Assembly: GCA_965366365.1 (NCBI GenBank)
Contig: CBDUEV010000050.1
Location: 1-19,608, forward strand
Length of the DNA stretch: 19,608 nt
Reading direction: 5' to 3'
Source of the DNA: CBDUEV01 sp965366365
GTDB lineage: Bacteria > Actinomycetota > Acidimicrobiia > Spongiisociales > JAENVV01
Shown: in pieces, positions 14,957 to 19,608 of the stretch
Layout: every line of letters begins with the position of its first letter
Position numbering within the stretch: position 1 is the first letter of the stretch
The notes under the pieces: generated by a model
Told to the model about the DNA's origin: nothing
Databases searched by the model: none
What the model saw: the letters and a program-made list of their open reading frames with translations, nothing else
Position numbers and translations under genes: made by a program

Positions 14957-15850
14957 TCAGACCACGATCAAAGCCGTCCCGATGGTGGCCGCCAGCGCCC
15001 CGAGCCAAGCACCCCCGGCAGGTCGCTGGCGAGTCACGGCCCAGATGACCGGGAGTTGGATCACGGTCGATGTCGCCACCAAGACCGAGACGATGCCCGG
15101 GTCACCATCGGCCAGCGCGATCAGCACCATGGTCTTGCCGATCACCATTCCGATCATCGCCGAGGCGATGATCCTCCCCCACAGCCTCGGAGTGATCTTG
15201 GGGCGGTCGGTGTTGTTGCCGTTGCGTTCGAAGAGCGGGCGGAGGAGGTAGATCCCGAGGGTGCCGACGGCGGCTCTGATGGCGGCGCCTGCCCACGGAT
15301 CGAGGTTTCCGTCGAAGGCGGGATCGGCGAAGATCACTCCGACGGCTTGTCCGAGCGCTCCAAGGAGCCCGAAGCCGACCCCCATCCACACGTTGCCGCG
15401 GATGTCCTCCCAGGAGTGCGACTGGCCGGGGCGCGTACCGAAAGCGATGGCCATCACGACCCCGCCGATGATGAGCGCCGACCCCGACAAGGACGCCACG
15501 CTGAACCGCTCCCCGAACGCCACGGCCGAGATGCCGGCGGCCATGGGAGCGTTCATCGCAAACAGGATGCCGGTACGTCGCGGTCCGAGGCGCGAGAAGG
15601 CGGTGAACAGGGCGACGTCGCCCAACGCCAACCCGACGAAACCCGAGATGGCGAGCAGCCAGATGTCTCTGACCTGCACGGTGTTCCACGTCCCCAATGT
15701 CGTGGCGATCAGTACGAGCACCACGGTGACGAGCACCATGCGGCTCCGGGTGAAGCGGGGTCCTCCCAGCGTCTTGGTAGGTCCCGCCGCGATGAGACCC
15801 CCGACCGCCCAGGAGGCGGCCGCGCTCAGAGCAGCGAGTTCGTACGGCAT
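14957..15850 (-). CDS. EamA/DMT-family transporter
   Basis: A 297-residue integral membrane protein with about ten helices arranged as two five-helix repeats, the drug/metabolite transporter layout. Typical features are AALSAAASWAVGGLIA at the N-terminus, GDVALFTAFSRLGPRRTGIL in the first repeat, and the repeat-end GSALIIGGVVMAIAFG matched by LGALAATIGTALIVV at the C-terminus. A charged loop near 145-150 and another (RNGNNTDRPK) lie between helices. Such proteins export metabolites or amino acids; the substrate cannot be read from sequence. The ATG has GGAGGG six bases upstream on the minus strand. It is divergent from the ApbE operon. Confidence 0.9.
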   Translation of the reverse strand: MPYELAALSAAASWAVGGLIAAGPTKTLGGPRFTRSRMVLVTVVLVLIATTLGTWNTVQVRDIWLLAISGFVGLALGDVALFTAFSRLGPRRTGILFAMNAPMAAGISAVAFGERFSVASLSGSALIIGGVVMAIAFGTRPGQSHSWEDIRGNVWMGVGFGLLGALGQAVGVIFADPAFDGNLDPWAGAAIRAAVGTLGIYLLRPLFERNGNNTDRPKITPRLWGRIIASAMIGMVIGKTMVLIALADGDPGIVSVLVATSTVIQLPVIWAVTRQRPAGGAWLGALAATIGTALIVV

Positions 15851-16040
15851 TGCGATCCCTCCACGGCGGACCCGGCAGGCTAGCCCTCCGCATGTGAGGT
15901 TCGCGAACGAACGCGAGGCCGAATCCCGCTGGTTGTGGCGGTTCCGCCGGTTTCAGTGTTTCCCAGGGCATGGCCAATGCTTAGCGCTCGGTTAACCGGC
16001 GGTGTTGCACGATGTGGGATGTGCCAGGAGCGCCGCCGGC
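15851..16040. other. divergent intergenic region before the ApbE operon
   Basis: This lies between the EamA-type transporter start and the 15-base repeats. It must hold promoters in both directions. I see no box pair with good spacing. TTGCAC at 16005-16010 could be a -35, but no fitting -10 follows. Confidence 0.35.
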
Positions 16041-16100
16041 GCCCAGACAGAAGAAGCCCAGACAGAAGAAGCCCAGACAGAAGAAGCCCAGACAGAAGAA
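16041..16100 (+). repeat. four perfect 15-base tandem repeats in the leader of the ApbE operon
   Basis: GCCCAGACAGAAGAA occurs four times head to tail with no mismatch, ending nine bases before the ATG at 16110. Each unit contains AGAAGAA, resembling a purine-rich ribosome site; the last runs into AAGAAGGA, the apparent Shine-Dalgarno. The unit is a multiple of three and, if a GTG at 16002 were used, would encode Ala-Gln-Thr-Glu-Glu four times. Perfect copies suggest recent slippage and copy-number variation. Confidence 0.9.
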
Positions 16101-16109
16101 GGATGTTCC

Positions 16110-16664
16110 ATGGCCAGCCAGAATCGATTTGCCACCTCGTTCCTCGTCGGCTTGCTGGCGTTGCCCCTCGCCGCCGCCGGAGCCACCGCACTCGTGGCGT
16201 CGCAGAATGCTCCGCTCGAAGCCACGGTCTCGAGCTCCGAACCGACTGCCGCCCTCACGGCTCCACCCCCGGCCGTCCAGCAGGTGCCGGTGGCACAGAC
16301 CACGCCGGCCACGGAGGACAACTCGGCGGCCGACCTGGCCCGGGCTTGTGGAGAGGCCGGCCTCGATCTGGTCGACCGCGAGAGCCGTGGCGAGTTGGAT
16401 GCTCTCGAACAGGCGGCACTCGACTCGCTTCGGTCCATCTGCGAGACCGAGGGCTACCCGCTGCCCGGGCCACCCGCGCCTGAGCCGGTGATCCGGACCG
16501 TGACAGTCGATCAGGCGACGCCGACCAATGCCCTCACGGCCATGAGCACCGCCGGAGACGAGGACGACGACCACGACGAAAGCGACGACCACGACGAGGA
16601 CGATGACCACGACGAGGACGACGACCACGACGACCACGACGAAGAAGACGAAGAGGATGATTGA
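16110..16664 (+). CDS. secreted or membrane-anchored protein with Asp/His-rich metal-binding-like tail
   Basis: A 184-residue protein that I do not recognise as a family. Residues 8-30 form a hydrophobic signal or anchor helix. A Pro/Thr/Ala-rich stretch (35-70), a short helical part with C80 and C111 (possible disulfide), and a Pro-rich VIRTVTVDQATP segment (127-138) follow. Residues 150-184 are almost only Asp, Glu and His, built from repeats of DDHDE(S/D). Such a tail can bind Cu, Zn, Ni or Fe ions outside the cell. The ATG at 16110 was chosen for its AAGAAGGA site and because the anchor helix is then at the N-terminus; the longer GTG start at 16002 would translate the leader repeats. The end overlaps the next gene by eight bases. 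It leads the ApbE operon. Confidence 0.75.
   Translation: MASQNRFATSFLVGLLALPLAAAGATALVASQNAPLEATVSSSEPTAALTAPPPAVQQVPVAQTTPATEDNSAADLARACGEAGLDLVDRESRGELDALEQAALDSLRSICETEGYPLPGPPAPEPVIRTVTVDQATPTNALTAMSTAGDEDDDHDESDDHDEDDDHDEDDDHDDHDEEDEEDD
16560..16655 (+). repeat. imperfect 18-base repeats encoding the Asp/His tail
   Basis: Units close to GACGACCACGACGAGGAC recur about three to four times, each encoding DDHDE(D/S), before decaying into GAAGAAGACGAAGAGGAT. This is a coding minisatellite; copy number sets the length of the putative metal-binding tail. Confidence 0.75.
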
Positions 16665-17010
16665 TCGCCTCGATGCCACGGTTGTGCTGGGGCTGGCGGT
16701 GACCCTCCTGGGGGTGGTTCCGGGAGCGTGGCTGCTCGCCACGCAGCCCGAGCCGGCGCAGAACGTCGGGAACGTGGTTTCCCCACTCGGCGAGAACGCC
16801 GAGGTCGTGGAAGCGGTCACAGGGACGGTTGTTCCAGCACCGATCGACGTGGAGGAGCTCGATCCGAGCGTATCCCGAGTCCTCCAGGAGCAGGGCTTCC
16901 TGGGTCGGGCCGGCGCCGACGACGCAGTGCTACTCGATGCGGCGGTCATTGCGGTGCTCTCCGACCACGATGTTGTTCTGCGAGTCGCCGAAGGACCGGT
17001 GGCGCCGTGA
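16657..17010 (+). CDS. small single-pass membrane protein of unknown function
   Basis: A 117-residue protein with one hydrophobic helix (about 8-27) followed by ATQPEPAQN and an acidic, Val-rich domain outside (or inside) the membrane. The end contains a mostly hydrophobic helix DDAVLLDAAVIAVLSDHDVV (89-108). It has no Cys and no recognised domain. The ATG at 16657 overlaps the end of the previous gene by eight bases, and the TGA overlaps the next ATG by one base, so it is coupled on both sides. The alternative upstream start would translate the repeat in another frame as a Thr-rich tract and was rejected. Confidence 0.7.
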   Translation: MIDRLDATVVLGLAVTLLGVVPGAWLLATQPEPAQNVGNVVSPLGENAEVVEAVTGTVVPAPIDVEELDPSVSRVLQEQGFLGRAGADDAVLLDAAVIAVLSDHDVVLRVAEGPVAP

Positions 17011-17336
17011 TGTGGAAACGCCTCTTTCCGACTCGTTGGCTCCGCATCACCAGCTGGACCATGGCAGCTCTGGCGTGGGCCACCACCGGACTGATCGCTC
17101 AGAACGCGTCGCAGGCGCCCGAACCGGTTCAGTCTCTTCCCCTGCCCGATCCGGTGGTCGTTCCGGTCGTGACCACGGTGCCCGCGCCGCTTCCGGCCCC
17201 GCCTGACGATGGTCTGGTCATCCTCCGATACACCCCGGTTCCTCCGCCTCCGCCGCAGGAGATCCTCCGGACCGTGGTGGTGGGGCGAGCGGCGCCCTCT
17301 TCGCAGGCCCCGACCGTGTCGAGCGCCGCTTCATGA
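17010..17336 (+). CDS. small Pro-rich single-pass membrane protein of unknown function
   Basis: A 108-residue protein with a basic N-terminus (MWKRLFPTRW), a hydrophobic helix (about 13-30) and a Pro/Val-rich extracytoplasmic part with a polyproline run at 78-82. The segment PPQEILRTVVVGRAAP (81-96) resembles PAPEPVIRTVTVDQATP in the first protein of the operon, so the two are probably related in design. Start and stop overlap neighbours (TGATG and ATGA). No catalytic or metal motif is visible. Possibly a partner or scaffold for the redox proteins that follow. Confidence 0.68.
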   Translation: MWKRLFPTRWLRITSWTMAALAWATTGLIAQNASQAPEPVQSLPLPDPVVVPVVTTVPAPLPAPPDDGLVILRYTPVPPPPPQEILRTVVVGRAAPSSQAPTVSSAAS

Positions 17337-18178
17337 TCGCCGCCTCCTTCGCCGCCATGGGCACCACCTTCGAGGTTCTGACCCACCAGTCGAAGACCGA
17401 CAAACGCCTTCGGGCCTTCGTGGAGGCGACCGAGCAATGGATGAGTCGGTTCCGTCCCGACTCAGAACTCTCGAGACTCAACGCCGCCCCGCCAGGGAGC
17501 GTCGTCGTCTCCCCGCCGATGGCGGACGTTCTGGCCAAGGCTGAGGACCTGCGGAGTCGGACCGGCGGCCTCGTCGACGTGGGCTGTGGCGGCGGGGTCA
17601 TCGCCTGGGGTTATGACAGGTCTTTCGGAATCGGCCTCCACCTCGATCGTCGTCCTGAACCGGCTGGTCCGACCCAGTGGTCGGTGAGTGGTCGAGTGGT
17701 CGTCCGGTCCGAGAACACCACCTTCGATCTGGGAGGGCTCGGCAAGGGGTGGACGGCGGATCGTATGGTGGAGAACGGATTGGCCGAGGTCGTCTCGGCG
17801 GGAGGCGATGTCCGATCTGGGTGCTCTGAAACGATCGTCGAGGTTCTGGATCCGTGGGGTTCGCTCATCGGGCGGGTCGAGCTGGGAGAAGGGGGCCTGG
17901 CGACCAGTTCGACGGCGCGGCGCCGCTGGAACGTCGGTGCTGAGTCCGTCCATCACATCATCCATCCACTCACCGGGGCTCCGGCCGACTCTCCCATCCT
18001 GAGTGCCACCGCCCTCGCTGCCACCGCCGCCGAGGCAGAAGCCGCCGCCAAGGCGGTGCTGATCCTTGGGGGGGACGGGCTGGCATGGGCCGCCCGCCAG
18101 CCGTGGATTCGGGCGGCCCTGGCCGTGTGGGATGACGGCAACGTGTATGCCACCACCGGTCTGGAGATGGCGGCGTGA
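17333..18178 (+). CDS. apbE: FAD:protein FMN transferase (ApbE family)
   Basis: A 281-residue enzyme of the family that moves FMN from FAD onto a Ser/Thr of a target protein. Family features are MGTTFEV (9-15), the FDLGGLGKGWTADRM motif (131-145), SAGGDVR (155-161), TSSTARRRW (191-199) and HHIIHPLTGAPA (207-218). The late metal-site region, usually with an Asp and a Thr, reads AEAEAAAKAVLILG (233-246), so those ligands look changed to Glu and Lys. No signal peptide or lipobox precedes MGTTFEV, so a cytoplasmic location is likely, unlike the lipoprotein ApbE of many bacteria. ATGA and GTGA overlaps link it to both neighbours. Confidence 0.9.
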   Translation: MIAASFAAMGTTFEVLTHQSKTDKRLRAFVEATEQWMSRFRPDSELSRLNAAPPGSVVVSPPMADVLAKAEDLRSRTGGLVDVGCGGGVIAWGYDRSFGIGLHLDRRPEPAGPTQWSVSGRVVVRSENTTFDLGGLGKGWTADRMVENGLAEVVSAGGDVRSGCSETIVEVLDPWGSLIGRVELGEGGLATSSTARRRWNVGAESVHHIIHPLTGAPADSPILSATALAATAAEAEAAAKAVLILGGDGLAWAARQPWIRAALAVWDDGNVYATTGLEMAA

Positions 18179-18750
18179 GCCTCGTCTGGATGCTGATCCG
18201 AGGATCGGGCCTCGTTGCCTTCGGGCTCCTGGCCGGTGCCACCATCTGGGGTCTGCTCTTGTCGACCAAGGTCCTCGACGGGGCATTCAAAGCCAAGCCG
18301 CTCACCTGGGTTCATGAGGCGTTGTCACTCGGGGCAGTTCTGGCCACCATCGTTCACATGGTGGCGCTGTACGTTCACGACTTCCTGGATTTCGATGCGC
18401 TCGCCATCCTCGTTCCCGGGGCTTCGGAGTGGCGACCTTGGGCGGTGTCGTGGGGCGTCATGTCGTTCTACGGGCTTCTGGTGGTGACCTTCAGTTTCTA
18501 CATGCGTCGATGGATCGGGCAGGCGATGTGGCGACTCCTCCACTTCGCGTCCTTCGGGACCTTCGCCGGCGCCGCCGCCCACGGCATCGCGGCCGGCACC
18601 GACACCGGATCACCTGCCGTGCTCGCCCTCTACGTCGGTTCTCTCACGGTGGTCGGATTTCTGGTGATCGTGCGAGCCGTTCAGTCGGCCGCTCCCGAGA
18701 GGACGCGCCCGCTTCGCTCCCGCGTGCCACAGGTCTCGGCGGGGGACTGA
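18175..18750 (+). CDS. ferric-reductase-like haem-binding transmembrane protein
   Basis: A 191-residue membrane protein with about five or six helices. Two histidine pairs lie at haem-binding distances: H47 (WVHEALSL) with H61 (IVHMVALY), and H123 (LLHFASF) with H136 (AAAHGIA). This is the pattern of the ferric-reductase-like/MsrQ-type cytochrome b domain that passes electrons across the membrane. There is no fused FAD or NAD(P)H domain. The start is a GTG overlapping the ApbE stop (GTGA). With ApbE next to it, the likely task is electron transfer from inside to an envelope flavin or metal acceptor. The direction and final acceptor are not known. Confidence 0.8.
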   Translation: MSLVWMLIRGSGLVAFGLLAGATIWGLLLSTKVLDGAFKAKPLTWVHEALSLGAVLATIVHMVALYVHDFLDFDALAILVPGASEWRPWAVSWGVMSFYGLLVVTFSFYMRRWIGQAMWRLLHFASFGTFAGAAAHGIAAGTDTGSPAVLALYVGSLTVVGFLVIVRAVQSAAPERTRPLRSRVPQVSAGD

Positions 18751-18784
18751 CCCGGCAGGCGGGCGCCGGCATGGCACCGCGCCG

Positions 18785-19333
18785 CTAGGTCGGGCGAGTC
18801 GCGTCGGCCAAGAACGACGCGACGTCGGCGGAACTGCGCAGGTGGTGAACCTCAGCGTGAACCCAACTGCCGTCGTGGCGAGCCGCCGCATAGCGTGTCC
18901 GGTAGATCGGGAAGTGCACCCACGCCCAGCGAATGACGTTGTGCTCCGGATTCCATCGGGTGAAGTTCGAGAGCGGCTCGCGATTGCCGTTCCAGAGTTC
19001 CTCACGCCGCACGGCGCGCCGGATGGTGCGCCAGACGACTCGAGCCATGATGGTTCGGCGGGGCGGGTCGAGCCAGATGATCGTGTCGCTGCGATCGATG
19101 TGGAGACCGCCACTGCGGTTCTCATAATTCCCGCAGGTGATCCAACCGTCGACGGCAGCGTCGAGCGAATCGGCCAAAGCAGCCTGGAAGTCGTCGGGTG
19201 CCGCCTCTGTCCAGCCGGGCTGCCAATTCAGACTGTCGATCTCGATGTGGGGGAGTCCGAGTACCCCGGCGAGCCGCGCGGCGAGTGTGGTCTTGCCCGC
19301 ACCCGGGCACCCGACTACCGCGATGCGTTGCAC
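18785..19333 (-). CDS. P-loop NTPase, adenylate-kinase-like / topology-modulation-type protein
   Basis: A 182-residue protein with a Walker A loop GCPGAGKTT (8-16) and a Walker-B-like strand DTIIWLDPP in the middle. The segment RREELWNGNREPL is typical of small kinase-like proteins annotated as DNA topology modulation protein (FlaR) or adenylate-kinase-like ATPases. It is probably a nucleotide or small-molecule kinase; the substrate is unknown. The start is a GTG at 19333 with a poor ribosome site. It converges with the haem-protein gene, leaving 34 bases between stops, where no clear terminator is seen. Confidence 0.85.
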   Translation of the reverse strand: MQRIAVVGCPGAGKTTLAARLAGVLGLPHIEIDSLNWQPGWTEAAPDDFQAALADSLDAAVDGWITCGNYENRSGGLHIDRSDTIIWLDPPRRTIMARVVWRTIRRAVRREELWNGNREPLSNFTRWNPEHNVIRWAWVHFPIYRTRYAAARHDGSWVHAEVHHLRSSADVASFLADATRPT

Positions 19334-19416
19334 CCGGGGAGCCTACCGCGATCGCTCGTAGGGCGACCTGGTGCCTGTGCGCGGCCTCGAGTCATCGCCG
19401 GCCGTCGTCGACATCC

Positions 19417-19451
19417 CGATTCCCGCCTGCAATCGGTCCCGGCGGGAATCG
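19417..19451. repeat. 11-bp perfect inverted repeat upstream of the P-loop gene
   Basis: CGATTCCCGCC (19417-19427) and GGCGGGAATCG (19441-19451) are exact complements with a 13-base loop. It lies between two divergent transcripts. No T-run is present on either side, so an operator or RNA structure is likelier than a terminator. Confidence 0.7.
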
Positions 19452-19466
19452 ACCCGAGGACCGGCC

Positions 19467-19478
19467 GGACTCGAGTCC
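19467..19478. promoter_or_regulatory. 12-bp palindrome, possible operator
   Basis: GGACTCGAGTCC is a perfect palindrome 20 bases upstream of a promoter-like pair. CTCGAGTC also occurs at 19386-19393 and CGAGTC again near 19550, so this intergenic region may carry repeated regulator half-sites. The binding protein is unknown. Confidence 0.4.
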
Positions 19479-19497
19479 ATTCTGCCCGGCTGTGCCA

Positions 19498-19527
19498 TTG
19501 AGATGCGGTTGCGTCCCGGGGTAGGGT
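19498..19527 (+). promoter_or_regulatory. candidate promoter for the gene at the right edge
   Basis: TTGAGA (19498-19503) and TAGGGT (19522-19527) are separated by 18 bases and fit an actinobacterial housekeeping promoter with a TANNNT -10 box. Transcription would start near 19534, giving a leader of about 40 bases before the putative start codon. Confidence 0.4.
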
Positions 19528-19574
19528 GCTTGAAAGGCTCCGAATGCATCGAGTCGACCCAAAGGACAGTGCTG

Positions 19575-19608
19575 TTGTCAGAAGACCCCGGCGTCGGAAC
19601 GGAACCCA
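19575..19608 (+). CDS. possible N-terminus of a gene cut by the window edge
   Basis: A TTG at 19575 lies eight bases after AAAGGA (19561-19566), and the frame stays open to the last base. About eleven residues are visible (LSEDPGVGTEP after the start), too few to identify. GTG at 19569 is in the same frame but too close to the ribosome site. The call rests on promoter, spacing and divergent layout only. Confidence 0.28.
   Translation, partial: MSEDPGVGTEP

Noticed and set aside
16041..16100. CRISPR-like array
   Set aside because: Units are contiguous 15-mers without spacers; this is a simple tandem repeat.
19400..19502. tRNA-like pieces on the minus strand (CTCAATGG and GGGTCGATTCCC)
   Set aside because: T-loop is one base short, there is no acceptor stem or convincing anticodon arm; the region is explained by other inverted repeats.

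Overview
The window is high-GC DNA with short, densely packed and often overlapping genes (ATGA or GTGA junctions), several GTG starts and TANNNT-like -10 boxes. Together with a histidinol-phosphate-aminotransferase-like tail and an actinobacterial-style metal-sensing MerR, this points to an Actinomycetota chromosome. A lineage near Acidimicrobiia is possible, but that is inference from gene style only. No insertion sequence, CRISPR array, tRNA or rRNA was seen.

Layout. (1) 1-231: the tail of a HisC-type aminotransferase, followed by about 320 bases with no convincing gene. (2) 555-4798: a metal-resistance block. A MerR-family sensor on the minus strand diverges, across a textbook MerR-type operator-promoter, from a CopB-type (P1B-3) heavy-metal ATPase. 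The ATPase overlaps a lipoprotein cytochrome c. A convergent ACR3 arsenite exporter follows. (3) 4987-14472: a complete phosphotransferase (PTS) locus for a sugar alcohol. It holds an unusually long zinc alcohol dehydrogenase with two nucleotide-binding halves, a 1-phosphofructokinase-type kinase, an unknown membrane protein, Enzyme I, a PRD/IIB-type regulator, mannitol-type IIC, IIB and IIA on separate genes, HPr, and an unknown 99-residue protein. (4) 14636-15850: a small tandem-HTH protein and a convergent EamA-type transporter. (5) 16110-18750: a five-gene translationally coupled operon of three small single-pass membrane proteins (one with an Asp/His-rich tail), ApbE flavin transferase and a ferric-reductase-like haem membrane protein. 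(6) 18785-19333: a minus-strand P-loop kinase-like protein. The window ends with a short intergenic region rich in inverted repeats and the probable start of another gene.

How it fits together. The PTS genes make a self-contained phosphorelay: EI His184, HPr His16, IIA His67, IIB Cys19, then IIC. The imported polyol phosphate would be oxidised by the dehydrogenase and phosphorylated by the kinase. No ordinary mannitol-1-phosphate 5-dehydrogenase is present. The dehydrogenase plus 1-phosphofructokinase pairing suggests a route through fructose 1-phosphate rather than fructose 6-phosphate. The ApbE operon looks like an envelope redox or metal-handling system whose flavin acceptor is not evident. 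The most promising candidates for something undescribed are the double-Rossmann dehydrogenase and its pathway, the coupled ApbE/haem/Asp-His operon, and the orphan proteins in the PTS locus.
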